A stretch of DNA of 64,000 nt from Persicaria tinctoria (taxonomy: Eukaryota; Streptophyta; Magnoliopsida; Caryophyllales; Polygonaceae): NCBI GenBank assembly GCA_037127255.1, contig JBANSL010000004.1, positions 90,087,627-90,151,626 of the forward strand, given 5' to 3'. This document shows positions 12,001 through 24,454 of the stretch, one piece after another (the first letter of the stretch is position 1; each line of letters opens with the position of its first letter). A program made the position numbers and the translations under genes. The notes beneath the pieces were generated by a model. It was given only the letters and a program-made list of their open reading frames with translations. It searched no databases and was not told the DNA's origin.

Positions 12001-12222
12001 CTTCCTCCGTCTCGCAATACTTGTTGTTTTAGCTATATGCACACTAATTAATAAAACATTTGTTTACTTTAATTTTATAGGTTAAAATACCTAAAAACTG
12101 TAATTATTACCTATAAAAAAAGCAGTTATTATATATATAAAGATAATAATTATAGTTAAAACAACAAATTTTTTTATACAAATTTACTACTCTAAGAAAC
12201 AGGTATTGCGAGACGGAGGGAG
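12001..12222. mobile_element. Stowaway MITE, 222 bp
   Basis: Starts cttcctccgtctcgcaatac and ends gtattgcgagacggagggag, which are inverted repeats with the Stowaway CTCCCTCCGT signature. A TA dinucleotide flanks both sides (11999-12000, 12223-12224). Confidence 0.9.
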
Positions 12223-13016
12223 TATGTATCTCCAATATATAAAGTTTCAAGTTTCGTTGCTCAATAATCTAAACTATAAAATTAGTCCATGGGATGTATG
12301 GCAAAGTATATGTTTGAAGACTTGGGGTATGTATGGCTACACAAAAACCAGTTAAAAAAATAAGTCAAATCAGTTGTTTATTTTTTTAACTTGTTAAAAA
12401 GGTGTATGGACACCCAAAAACTCATATAAACAGTTAAAATTATGTGTTAAAAAAAAGCTGTTGGAGGAAGCTTATTTGGAGTTTATGTGGTTTATTTGAT
12501 TTGCAAATACCATAATACCCCTAATAATAACAAAATAAACTACACTTTTTACAAATAAACTGTTTTTCATCCCATACGGAATTTATATTTTTTCATAAAT
12601 TTTTTAACTATTTATAAATTTTACCTGTTTATAATTTTAATCAGTTTATTAACTCCGTCCCATACGAACCTTTGAAGTTACCTTGGTTTTTTTATAAATA
12701 GTGATAATCAACTTCCTAACAAAAAATAAAAATAAATAACAGAGAAAGGGGAGAAAAGGAAATGGGCCGGGAGAAAGAATATGGGCCCAGCCCAGTTGCA
12801 AAGGCTCATTGGATGCCGTTGACTTGTTCTCGGCGGTTATCATGAAGCGTGTGTTCCCCAAAGGATACACCCATTATCATCTATCCACTTCCAAATTTAC
12901 TCTCCGTAAAAATAAAAAATAATAATAACAGCGTTACCGTCTGTAAAAATTTGCGAATCTTTTGCCTCTTATCATTTGTGCTTTTTCCATGTGAATTCCA
13001 AAGTACACGTATAATA
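12223..13016. other. Intergenic, nothing recognised
   Basis: AT-rich. Short ORFs here lack any recognisable domain. Confidence 0.5.
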
Positions 13017-13251
13017 CTACCTCCGATTCAAAATGTAAGTCGTTTGACTTCTTAACACGTATTTTAAGGAACTAAAAACTATATAATATATTAATTTTTT
13101 TATTATTATTTTTTTACAATTCAATACTTATTACCAACAAATATTAAGTTGTAAAAAAATAATTTTAAAAAAATTGATATTTTATATAGTTTTGGGCTTC
13201 TTGAAATACGTGTTGAAAAGTCAAACGACTTATATTTTGGATCGGAGGGAG
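13017..13251. mobile_element. Stowaway MITE, 235 bp
   Basis: Inverted ends (ctacctccgattcaaaatg and attttggatcggagggag) plus the common inner motif gtcgtttgactt/aagtcaaacgac, flanked by TA. Confidence 0.88.
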
Positions 13252-13253
13252 TA

Positions 13254-14448
13254 ATAGATTAAGACCTTACTCCGACCTCACTCCTCTTTATATAACGATG
13301 CCATTTTAACATTTTAGGCATTAGGTATGTATGGATTGTATGATAATCCTTCAATCTAAAACCCATAATTGCAACGATTTAATTAAGCACGTAAAGTTGT
13401 TTATCTTAACTTGTTTTTGAGATTACCGTTGATATAAAATGAATCAAAATCCTTCAAATTATTTTTGTTTTAATTCTAACAGCTTCACCATTTCTAAGAT
13501 TTGAAGAATGATTTACTTTTACGGAAGGTTGTACGTAGGATTAGTGAAGTCACTCTGTTTTTTCTATTGCTTTTTTTTATTATTATTTTAGAGAATGAGA
13601 TGAGAAATCTATTGAATAAAAAATCACCTTAAAATTCTTCAAAAACTAAAAAGTGGAGAATCTGTTAAAAATGCTCTAATTCAGTGGCTTGTTGGGATGT
13701 CTTCTTTACACTTGATAGTTGATACATTTCCATCTCGGTGAACATAAATCCAGCAGCTCAACAGACTCTAACTCACACAACGTTTTCCACACCCCTATTC
13801 GTTGCTAACGTTAATGATCATATCATTGCATATATGTAGAGATGTGAATCCATGTCGAAATTATGAATTAAACAGGTCTAATATATTAGCCTATAAGCTA
13901 CTTATTTCATTACCAATTTATTATACGATGAAACCTCGGTAAGTTTACATGCTAAGCTACTATTGTATAATCAAATTCGACCCCATTCGAATAGATCTCA
14001 TACTGGCCACACCAACCCACCATTCATATCCTCAGCCATCACACCCAAAGGGCCAAAACCACGTCCCTCTTATATATTCAAGTATATTGTAGTCCAAATT
14101 GAAACCGAAAGTTTATTGAATTCGAGTTGTTGTGAATAATAAATTGATCCACGAGATTAAAAAGGATCAAAACTTTAGTGAAATTGCCACATTTGCCATT
14201 ATTTAAAAAAAAAAAACTTTAATTTGGTCATAATCATTGTGAATATTCCTTAGAATGGAAAAGGAAAGGTTGAAAAGGACAGCTTAAGCTTCTAGAGACA
14301 GATGTTAATTAATGGCGATAAATACAACAAATATTCATTAACAAGCAAACAAGCAAAATCCATATTCCAATTCCATGTCCCTTTCTTTGCACCTCCAATC
14401 ATTTTGGGCCAATAAGTATGCCTTTTCTCCTAAATTATAAACGGTTCG
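13254..14448. other. Intergenic, nothing recognised
   Basis: AT-rich DNA without a supportable ORF or repeat boundary. Confidence 0.5.
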
Positions 14449-14598
14449 TCTATATACACCCCAAATCATGTACGTCCTTAAGACGTGCATGATTAAAAGG
14501 GATTATTTTTTTAAAAAAAATTTAATTAGACACAAGGCTTTCACGTCCTTAAGGACATACAATTTTACCTTGTGATTTGTGGTGTATCTAGCAACACC
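14449..14598. mobile_element. Short MITE sharing termini with the 56.9-kb MULE
   Basis: The left end ctatatacaccccaaatca and right end tgatttgtggtgtatctag are inverted repeats of about 18 bp. Just inside are tacgtccttaagacgtgc and cacgtccttaaggacata, the palindromic motif found at the left end of the MULE-like element (56935 onward: ctatatacaccgcaaat then cacgtccttaaggacgtg). No clear target duplication is visible. Confidence 0.65.
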
Positions 14599-15438
14599 CA
14601 TTAAAAAGCATCCAATCATATAATCGTATTAATATATACTCCGTATAAGCTAATATTTTTCCGTTCGGTAAAAACAAGTCATTTACTATTTATTTATGTT
14701 TTTTAAAATATTTAATATTAGTTTTTTAATTATTATTTTTAATATATTTATAATTATTAGTAATAAATATAAATTTATTTTTAAAAATCAATTAAAAGTT
14801 GATATAGCTTGAATTTTCTTGTTCGTCGACCAATTACAATTTGTTTTGTTGTCATTGGACCGGGTTTGGCCTTTAGTGTGTTTGGATTTATCTACGGGAA
14901 AAAAACCTGATAATTTAATTTACACGATTAGGATACGAATTTGATTACGTTAAAATAAAGAAAGACAAAATAAATGAAGCTGATTAAAAAAAATGTAGTT
15001 CAGTTAATATAAGTCAATATTCTCATACTTTCAAGATACGACTAGCAGATTGCATAATTTGGTTGGGACCCCCCAAATCTTACATATTATTATATTATAT
15101 ATATTTAATTTCAAATTATAATATATCCTATGTTTATACGACTTTTATTATTTATACATGTTTTTTTTAATAACGAGTAAAAATATTAACTCTCATTTTT
15201 TATATATAATTGTAGACTTATTAATAATAAGGCAAAATTATTTATAAGTTAATTAATACTCATATTTTACATTGTTTTTTATAATACTAAGAAAAAAAAA
15301 TATATGGAATAGTATTCTAAATATGAATTAATATGTATACCCGAAAGTGTATATTTTACTTGCCGTTGATAGGTCTAAAACATTTTCTCCCAAAAATAGT
15401 AGTATGTTTTTTTTTCAAACTTGGTCACACTTTTAATA
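14599..15438. other. Intergenic, nothing recognised
   Basis: AT-rich and low complexity. No gene is seen. Confidence 0.5.
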
Positions 15439-15631
15439 CTCCCTCTATTTTCTAATGAATATCACTTACTTTTCAGTACACATTTTAAGAAGTTAAATTT
15501 TTTATAAAATATTATTTAATACACGTAACTAATATTAAATTATTAAAAAATATTTTTTTTAAAAAAAATTACCTCTTAAATAACGTGTACAAAAGTCCAA
15601 ACGATATTTAATTTGGGACGGATTGATGGAG
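15439..15631. mobile_element. Degenerate Stowaway MITE
   Basis: Ends ctccctctattttctaatg and gggacggattgatggag are imperfect inverted repeats with Stowaway character, flanked by TA. More diverged than the other copies. Confidence 0.68.
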
Positions 15632-15633
15632 TA

Positions 15634-16923
15634 AGTAGTTAGATTGATGAATATAGGATGGTTGAATATATAGGAGTAATATGTTAAGTAGAGTGCAATC
15701 AATCAAATCTGTAATTCCAACAAACGACAGAGGAGATATGTTGGCATATAATCAGTCACAGATGTTATGTTGTGTTGTGTTTAGTACGTTGGGTTTCAAT
15801 TTGGTCATCTCTTATGATGATGCTTACCCCTTTTAGTTGAGGGGGTAATTTGTTTTTATCTCAGGCTAATTAAGGAGTAAGATCCTAATTAATTAATGAA
15901 GAGACAAAATATCGATCGGTTAATCTCTTGTTGCGGTGTTTAGACTTTAGAGCATTAATTTTCAATATAATCTCTATTAAAAAAAATAGAAAACTTGAAG
16001 AAAATATGTCTGTTGAGATAGAATGTAAATATATAAGTTGGTGGACTACTCTTCCTATTGCCGATGTTAGGCTAACTAACTAACAAATGTACGTCTGTAT
16101 ACATAACCTCGGTCGTATTTTTTAAGGAAATAAACAAATATGAGAATACTATTATACCCTTATTTATTACACTATTTTTTTCTTCCGAAAATCTATAACT
16201 AACCATCTACTAATCATTATAAGATCATTTCCGTAAAGTGCTGACCAAAATATCTACAATTGCATATTTTACTGGATAAAATTAATATTTTAAAATGAAA
16301 TATTTTGGCAAATAGGAGGATAATAATTTTGAAAATTTTTAATATTTATTTCATGATAGATTTGTAAGATGAATATATTTGAGATATATGCTTTTACTAC
16401 CGTGTTAACAACACTGTTAAAGTAACCGTACCACTACTAATAGGTCTCATTGATCTTGCGAAAATTGATCTCATATGATATATATAAATCACTTGATTTA
16501 AAAAAAAAAAAGTGGAGACTTATTATTATTATCATAACGTATGGCTTTCATTTCACCGTCCTATGTATATTAATGGGTTCATCTTTACTGCATGATACAA
16601 AGTCAATTCAATTACCGCCCTATTTCCTTCCCTATATATTTATTTTTACCGCCCTTAATTATTACTCCATTTTCACTAATGGACGTCCATTTCACAAATT
16701 TGTCAGCAAATCATTTTCATCGCGCCTATAAGTGGCGGTTTTAGTTAAAACGGCTTTACGTCCGATCAAACTTTGATGACTAATTGGTCAAATTAACACC
16801 ACCTCAATCAAACAACATCTGATATAATTAATGTTACAAAATACGGAGTATTTATTAATTTAAACCTCATTAATGATAAAAGTTTCTAATTTCGTTAATT
16901 TATCCCATTTTCAAGATACTCTA
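15634..16923. other. Intergenic, nothing recognised
   Basis: AT-rich. The 93-codon ORF at 16450 is low complexity and has no domain, so it was not accepted as a gene. Confidence 0.5.
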
Positions 16924-17159
16924 CTCCCTCCGTTCCAAAATAGACGGTCTTTTGTTTTTTTGACACGTTTTTTAATGAGCGAAAAACTATATAAAATATT
17001 ATTTTTTTAATTAAAATTTTTATACTATTTGATACTTATTATTAATAAGTATCTAATTATATATAAAAAATTAATTAAAAAATAATATTTCACATAGTTT
17101 TTCGCTCCTTAAAAAGCGTACCAAAAAGTAAACGACCATGTATTTTGAAACGGAGGGAG
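16924..17159. mobile_element. Stowaway MITE, 236 bp
   Basis: Ends ctccctccgttccaaaatag and attttgaaacggagggag are inverted repeats flanked by TA. Confidence 0.9.
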
Positions 17160-17161
17160 TA

Positions 17162-18068
17162 TTACTTAGTACTACTCAATTTTTCATATTATCCTTTGTT
17201 TTTTCATTGGTTCATGCTTTCCATATTATTTGTCTGTTAAAATTTTAGCTATTCCTCTTTTCATTTTTAACTTTATTAAAATGTGTGAAATTGACCAAAG
17301 AGTCAATTATACGAATACAGAGAGAGAATAATATAAGAAAATACTATATATTTATAGACGAATAACTCATTTCTCATTAATTGGTTTTAAGGATAAATAT
17401 TCATACAAGTACAATTATAACACGTTATATAACTATTTCATACTCCATCATCTGGTCTAAAATATAAAATGTTTGATTTAATAACATACCCTTGTTATTT
17501 TAAGGAGATAAAAAATATATAAAATATTACAGGTAAAAATTAATACAGTATAGTAAAAAGTATTTTGATAAGAGGACATGTTTTTTTTTTGGGTATGAAT
17601 TCCTCAATATGATAAGTACAATATTTTGTTTTTCATTAAAAAAACAAAAACAAATGGAGGGAAGGGTAGATCCCAAATTGGCAATAATGAATTGAAAACA
17701 AGGGTGCACAAAAAAGTATGGAAATGGCAGATTGGGTATACAGAAGATGAACCCTTCAAACCCTACACAAAATTCAGGCGCCTCTCCCCAAAATTCCCTT
17801 TTTTATTATTTTATAGATATATTCACAGTAATTTGATTCTTTTGAATGTGGTATGTGATGAGTTACCCGATGATGCTGTAAATTAACTATGTACAGTATC
17901 ATAATGTATGTACATATTCTCCGACGAGCTTTTACTGTCCTGTCCTTGCCTTGTAATACCCGCCGCCGGTGGCCTCGGCTGAGCCGCCCCTACACCACCA
18001 CATGCAACCCCACTATTGCCCTATATAGTACTACCCTAATAATAATCACATGATACTCCGTATTACAT
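17162..18068. other. Intergenic, nothing recognised
   Basis: AT-rich. No supportable gene. Confidence 0.5.
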
Positions 18069-18215
18069 ACTCCATCCATCTCAAAAAATATACTCCGTAA
18101 TTTATTTGATTTTTTGACACGTTTTTTAAGAGATAAAAACTAAAATATTTTTTTTAAAAAAATAATACTGTATTATACGGAATACTTATTATTAATAAGT
18201 ATAAAAATATGTTTA
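18069..18215. mobile_element. Truncated Stowaway-like MITE
   Basis: A left terminus resembling Stowaway (tactccatccatctcaaaaa) and the usual inner gacacgttttttaagagata motif are present, but no matching right terminus. Confidence 0.45.
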
Positions 18216-18359
18216 TACCCCCAAATATTAATTACTGTACCTTTTACTTTATTAAAAATAACAACTAAATATCTCATAATTAACAATTTTGGAAAGTGAA
18301 CACAAAATTACCTAAGGTGATATTTTTAATAATAACGTAGGAGTTTACAAAGAATTAGT

Positions 18360-18640
18360 GGGGAGCCGAGAGACAATCTGGGCCCCCACTGTTAAATTAC
18401 GGTGGGTAATATCCGACGTGGGGGGGCCACGCACGCCCAAGCGCAATATGCGCACCAACCAAGCCGAGCACACAAACCGAGTGGGGTTCCATCCTAAAAC
18501 CAATTGGTGTTAGGTGGGGTAGCCCACCGGCTTATATGCAAGGCTTGGATTCCCTTTCTAATCAATGTGGGATGGTTATATTTCCCATCTTTCCACACCC
18601 ACTCCTCTAGCAATAGAAAACCCTACCCTAGTGAAAATAT
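18360..18640. repeat. Repeat-like GC-richer block, unclassified
   Basis: A sharply less AT-rich block containing gtggggttccatcctaaaac, caattggtgttaggtgggg and aatgtgggatggttatattt. Blocks of this kind recur in plant genomes, possibly as TRIM or solo-LTR sequences. The boundaries and class are uncertain and no coding sequence is seen. Confidence 0.3.
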
Positions 18641-20224
18641 GAGATACAGTCAAATTGAGATACAGTCAAATTGAGTTGGGTTGTCAAAATTCAGCATATC
18701 TGTAGGTTCAATTAGAGTGTTTGGAGTGAAGTAACAAGTACATATGTGATGGATGATGGCAAATCCGGCATGAGATTACATAGAAGCAAACGAATAAAAG
18801 GGAGATTAACGATTGGAATGTACTCCGTAATTGATTAGTGGAAGATAAAACCGAGGAAGAATATACGGAGTATAAAGGAATCTACTTACGAATTGCCCCA
18901 AAAAATGAAGGTGCAGTAGTGATGGTATACTATATAGGGGTTATGACCTAGCTAGCTAATAACTCTCTATAGTACCAACTGAGTATTACTGTATCATCAA
19001 AAGGATAAAGCTTTTTGACTCGGCTGTGTGCTCGATGTTATTGGATTGCCTTGTTCATCTTTCAAGTTAGTTAATCATGGTTGCACACTTGCTATTTATA
19101 AACTACTGATATAAATTAGCTGAAGAGAGATCAGAAAGAAAGACTTAAAAAAAACATTAAAATAAATAGCGGTTAAAAATTCAATTTCCAAGCGAAGCGT
19201 GATTTATTGATCAATTTAATGTGTTTATGTGACTACATGTATTGATAGATATTCATATATGTGAAGGTGTTATAAAATAGTTTACTTGATAATGTTATAT
19301 GGGTAAGATGAGGGCTAAGGATTTATTAGTTTAACAAAGTTTAAGAGATTACAAAAGGGGATTTGATACAATTCAATGTATGATAAACAACATTAACTAC
19401 ATTCTTTATGTATCTAAGCATATTAGGTATATTTCAAAATGACATATTGATCATGATTCATGAGTATTAACAGCTATTTAACAAATTAAAATGAATGCAT
19501 TAACAGATTCAAAATACTAGAAAATGGATTATATGGATTCTTTGGGTAGTACCATAGTTAATTTTTTTATATGGGTTCTTTGGGTTTTGTGTGTTTAATA
19601 TGTTGTAGGTTGAAGGTTAATCCATTTGTCGACGTCTCGAATTTTAGACTTGTCTGAGCTCCAACTTTACCTAATAAAAAAATAGTTAAATTTTTTGTGT
19701 TAATTATAAAGAGATACTCGGTTTAAAACTAATTTTACACAATTATTTCGATCCTTTCATAACCTTAAAGCCTTCAAAATTTCGTACCCTAATCTACAGT
19801 CTACAGGCACAGAGCCTGGTGAATACTGTAGTACTCAATGAACAAAGGACAAAATTTCAATATTTCTGCCCATCACATCAATTTATTTGATTTTTAATTT
19901 ATGAGAAGCTAAAAATTGGGTTATAAAAACCGCCCTTTTGAGGTTTTGCCATTGGCTTTCAACCTCATCAGTCATCACCCCCCTTCACTCTCAAAACTCT
20001 GATTTTGCTTTAAAGCCAGATCCCACTTTGCGAATCAGTATTCATCTTCATAAATCTTCATAGGAATTGCTTCAGAGCTTCTGCTTAATCAGATTTTTTC
20101 CTTTGGGGAAGGAATCAGCTTTTGAAGTAAATTTTGTTTCAGAAGCTTTGAAACTCAGCAATTCATTCTTGGAAAAAGGGCTTTCTTTTTCTTTCCCCCC
20201 CTCTCCATATTTGTTGCTTCATTT
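18641..20224. other. Intergenic and probable promoter/leader start of the bHLH gene
   Basis: AT-rich to about 19950, then pyrimidine-rich sequence resembling a plant 5' leader (cttctgcttaatcag, ctttccccccctctcc). The transcription start cannot be placed exactly. Confidence 0.4.
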
Positions 20225-20311
20225 ATGATTTCTGCTCTCTGCAACCTCACAGTGCCATTATTAATCCCGGGTCTGAGGTTCTTCTGCCTCTCAACCTTGT
20301 TTCTGTGTTGA
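20225..20311 (+). CDS. Candidate upstream ORF in the bHLH leader, 28 codons
   Basis: ATG at 20225 opens a 28-residue frame (MISALCNLTVPLLIPG...) ending TGA at 20309-20311. A second tiny frame starts at about 20422. Both lie in the probable 5' leader of the bHLH gene, before a likely leader intron (about 20460-20983). I recall that some LHW-family genes carry conserved uORFs, but I cannot confirm that this peptide is one. Small and cysteine/leucine-rich. Confidence 0.35.
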   Translation: MISALCNLTVPLLIPGLRFFCLSTLFLC

Positions 20312-21028
20312 AGAAACCCTTAATTTCCTTTTTCCTCTTCCTGGGTTTCTCTTCAACCTTCAAGATTGGTGCTTTATTTGATTCCGGGTTGATGAAGTGT
20401 TGAGGAACTGAAATCTGAAGAATGGATGGTTTTCTGGGGCTTTGATCAGCCAAATTCCATGTTAGTTTACTTCAATCTCTCCCAAATATTATACAGTAGC
20501 TAATTTTGATTTTAATGTTTAGAAATAAGAACTTCAATTGCTGTTTAATGGCCACTTCCATTGCTTGGTTTTGCTAATACTTTGTTCTAAAATTGCTCCT
20601 TGTAGCTCAAAAATCCATCTTTTCTGTTTGCTTTTTTGCTATTTTGAGTTCCCCTTTAAAGCTAGATTCTTTTTACTTGCTTTTACCCATTTTGATTTGC
20701 ATATTCTCACTTATATTGCTAATTCTGGATCATGCCTACCACATAAGCACTAGCAGTAGCTGCAGTTTGGTGGTTGTTTGACTGATGATATGCTTTTGTA
20801 TGTATATGTTAGACCACCAACAAACAATCCTCCCTCTTGCTTGGTATTCAATTTCTAGGGTTTTTTTCCCCTTTCGCTTACATTTTGTGGTAGTCCATCA
20901 GTATTTGAGTTATTTGGATTGATTTTGTTTAGGGTTTTTTTCATATTGATTGTTAATTTCTTCAATCTGAATGTGAATTCCAGAGATTACGGATTTGTGG
21001 GTTAAGGATACAAGAACTACTCGGTAAA

Positions 21029-22928
21029 ATGGATATCTTTGATGGAATAGTCCCATCAGACCACATGCTGTCATCCTTCAACATTGAAGCCATTGATCTA
21101 AGTGGGTGTTTTCCATCCCAAATGTCATCCTTCAACTCCATCTGTGGCAATCCGATGTGGTCCGATCCAAGTACTCGTGTAAACGAGTCTGAATTTGACC
21201 AAAATGTTCTATCTAGCAGCTCATTTCCTACTACCACTTCCTTTGGTAATGAATGGGATTTGCCTGGATTTGATTCGCTTTACCTACAGGGAGGGTCCTT
21301 CGACAATCAGAGCCGGGTCTCCCTTTTGTGTGAGCCAAGTAGCCTACAGGGTTTAGAGGAGATCAGCTCAACTGATTTCCCCACCTGCTTTTTACAAGAA
21401 TTCCAAACAGATGATGATATTATGCGGTTGATTTCTGATACCGGGTTGGACTCAGCTCTTAATGATGATCTCTTGAAGAGTCTGGTGGCTGATCTTCCAG
21501 CTATGCCCTCTCAGAGCTCTGTGACTAACTTGACTGGTGGTATTTCTTCATATAACACCGCGGTAACTAATGGTTTTGGGATGCATTCCGATAGCAAGAA
21601 CACCGGTGCCATGGAGCGCGTCTTAGAAGTTGAAGGTAGCAATCCCACTTTGGTGCCCAAGAAGGGCTTATTTTCCCAACTGGGTCTAGATCACCTCTTG
21701 AGCAACAGGGCGGGTTCTAGCACGTCTGCTAGATGCTTTGATGAAGATCAATTCTCGGCCCCTAAGATGCGAAGAATGGACACTACTTTCGGTTGCGATC
21801 CTGTCAAAAACTTCACATTGAAAGCAGAAGTAGGTGCATGGACAGGCAAGAGTTACACTGCTGATACCAAGAGCTGTATCACAGAACAGCCAGAGAGGGC
21901 CGAGGAGCCATCTAAGGCTACGAAGAAGAGAGCTAGGCCAGGAGAAAGCACCCGGCCTAGGCCTAAAGATCGCCAGATGATCCAAGACCGCCTCAAGGAG
22001 TTGAGAGAGATCATTCCTAACAGTGCAAAGGTACTCAGCAATACATGACTTAATTGCTAGCTGTATTGATAAACTCAAATTCAAGCTGTGTGTAATGCAT
22101 TTGTTTGATGTTTAAACAGTGTAGCATTGATCTGTTGCTGGATCACACCATCAAGCACATGCTTTTCATGCAAGGAGTGACGAAATACGCTGAGAAACTG
22201 AAGCAAGCTGACAAGTTAAAGGTAACACTATTGTTCAAGTGTTTGATGTTTGGTTTATGTCAGCAAGTATAAAACTGTAAAATTTATCTTAATATGATTC
22301 TTTGATTGACTGGCCAGGCTCGGAGAGACGATGAAAATTGTGGGATCAGTGGTTCTGCTGCTTGGGCAATTGATGTTGGAGGTCAAAACCCAATCATAGT
22401 GGAAGATATTGGTGAATCAGGTCAAATGCGCATTGAGGTAAGAGATAAGAATCCCTAAATATGCTTCAAAAGCGACAATTGTTCAATAACATGTTGATCT
22501 TATAGTATGCTATGCCATGGTTTTCCACAGATGCTTTGCGAAAGGCAAGGATTCTTCCTTGAGATAGCTGATGTGATTCGAAGCTTTGGCTTGACGATCC
22601 TCAAGGGAGTGGTAGAGGCTCGAGATGAGAAAGTATGGGCCCATTTCATTGTTGAGGTAGATATCTCTCTTCAACCACATACACTTCAATTGCACTCTTC
22701 TATTCCAAACAAGTAATCTTACATTCGTTAATCACGCTCTTGCAGGCAAACCGAAATGTAACAAGAATGCAAGTTTTGATGTCCCTTCTTCAGCTCTTAC
22801 AAGACACATCCACCAATCCGTCGACATTGAAAACAATAGCTGACAGCAACAATGCTTCCTCACTGAACAATTACCATCACCAGCCCATGATGCCCCTTCC
22901 CATCGGCTTAGCTGATCCGCATCTCTGA
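21029..22928 (+). CDS. LONESOME HIGHWAY-like bHLH transcription factor
   Basis: Five exons (21029-22030, 22120-22221, 22318-22437, 22531-22656, 22746-22928) join in frame to 510 codons. All junctions are GT-AG. The bHLH region starts around residue 300 with KKRARPGESTRPRPKDRQM and QDRLKELREIIPNSAK. It continues in exon 2 with CSIDLLLDHTIKHMLFMQGV, the diagnostic helix 2 of the LHW/LHL subfamily. The C-terminal ACT-like segment (CERQGFFLEIADVIRSFGLT) is present. LHW proteins dimerise with TMO5-type bHLH factors in vascular cell divisions, and the subgroup's basic region is atypical. The protein begins MDIFDGIVPSDHML and lacks the N-terminal bHLH-MYC_N domain that family members usually carry. 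No such exon was seen upstream. Length is closest to Arabidopsis LHL3/bHLH157. Confidence 0.9.
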
Positions 22929-23757
22929 TATCAAAGCATGGAACCAGTTCAGAGATTTCGGGTTTTCCTTTATCATTGTTAATATGTATGTCTTAGATAA
23001 TCTAACAGCTGCTAACTTACAAGTTACAATTCTTAGGTATATGAATGCAGGCTTAGTTCATTTATGGGTCCTCCTGTATGCAGGAGTTTTTGAAAATGTT
23101 CACTGTGACAGATGAACATAAATGATACTAGTAGTACTATGGGGGTCTGGTAGGGGACAGTGGTGGAGGACTCATGATCATGCCTAAGGTCAATGGGTAT
23201 GATTGATTTTGATGCCTTGAAATTGAAGGGTTTCTTGTTTGGGGAAATCTCTGGGGGCCAGTTTGCAAGCACATGCATATGATGTTGTTTCCTTTGCCTT
23301 CAAACCTTAATGTGACTGTTTGGTTTCATATGGCAATTGACAATTTTTTTTGTTTGGGTAATGGGTATGGACCAGTGATTTACCATCATGTGGAATGATA
23401 GTAATTGGGGTCTTATAAATGTGCTGTAGGAGATGAAATTGAAGGGTCCTGCAGCACACAGCAAAGCAGTGCATACAAATACAATCAGAAATTACTAAAT
23501 TAGATAGGTAAACCCTAAAAATGGTGAAACTGTTAACTGATCAAATATTCAATTGTGTCTCACTCAAATCTGAATGTCATTCATCAGGTTTGTTCATTAT
23601 CAGTTGGTGTTCAGTCTGATGCTTCTTTTTTGAGACACATTGATAATTATTAATAAGAGTAAAATTGAAAATTATACATTTAAAATATGAAATGACTTGT
23701 ACCTTAGAAGTCTAAACCTCGACTTGTATTGTGTACCCTTGAATTTGGTAAATAAAT
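22929..23757. other. 3' UTR of the bHLH gene and intergenic DNA
   Basis: No further ORF of note. Transcript sequence probably extends a few hundred bases past the stop. Confidence 0.45.
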
Positions 23758-23784
23758 AACGGCCGTCCGGTTTCGAACCGGGGA
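23758..23784 (-). pseudogene. tRNA-Cys-like T-arm remnant
   Basis: The minus strand reads ggtccccggttcgaaaccgg, matching the variable region and T arm of plant tRNA-Cys. No 5' half follows, so it is a partial tRNA-like sequence. Confidence 0.4.
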
Positions 23785-23785
23785 C

Positions 23786-23888
23786 CAATGGATAATACCC
23801 GAAATGGTTATAATACAAAACACAAACAAAATGACAAAGACAATGGATAATACCCGAAATGGTTATAATACAAAACACAAACAAAATG
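23786..23888. repeat. 48-bp direct repeat beside tRNA-Ala
   Basis: caatggataatacccgaaat and the following bases to caaaatg occur twice without visible change (23786-23833 and 23841-23888). The second copy abuts the 3' end of the tRNA-Ala gene. Confidence 0.9.
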
Positions 23889-23959
23889 GAGGTGCGGGGA
23901 ATCGAACCCCGTGCCTCTCGCATGCGAAGCGAGCGCTCTACCATATGAGCTACACCCCC
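23887..23959 (-). tRNA. trnA-CGC: tRNA-Ala (anticodon CGC)
   Basis: 73 nt on the minus strand, starting gggggtgtagctcat and ending ccgcacctcca. The acceptor, D, anticodon (ctcgc ttcgcat gcgag) and T arms (ggttcgattcc) all pair. The anticodon is CGC. A T-run follows the 3' end as Pol III terminator and a CAA precedes the 5' end. Confidence 0.95.
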
Positions 23960-24454
23960 TTTGATAAAGGATGAACTTTTTCAAGTTTTATACATTTTTA
24001 ATAGTAAAAAATATTTAAAACATTAATTTTTAGAAATATCATATAAACAATTTTGAAGTTTTGATGGGTATATACCCAATTGATAAAGTTTTCATGGGTA
24101 TGTACCCGATTTCGCCTTAAATTAAAGATGAAATTGTATAAATTATGGACCAATTGAATGGTTAAGGGATCTTGAAACTATATTTGATTCATATGAATTA
24201 TGCAAACACCGTAAGACATATTTTAAAATTAATCTTTTCAAAAATGAATTTTATGATAAATTTGTTAAATCAATTTAATAATTAATTGGACTTATTTAAA
24301 TTAATAATTGATTAATTTGAATTAATTATTTAGGTGGTTTCATGTTTATCTTTAAAAACAAGGTGGTGCCACATTGAATAAAAATCCGCCACATAAGCCT
24401 CATTTAAGGATAATCCGTCATGTGTCCTCCTTTAACATTTGTTTTAGTATTATA

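Noticed and set aside
16450..16731. 93-codon ORF
   Set aside because: AT-rich low-complexity translation with no domain, splice support or promoter.
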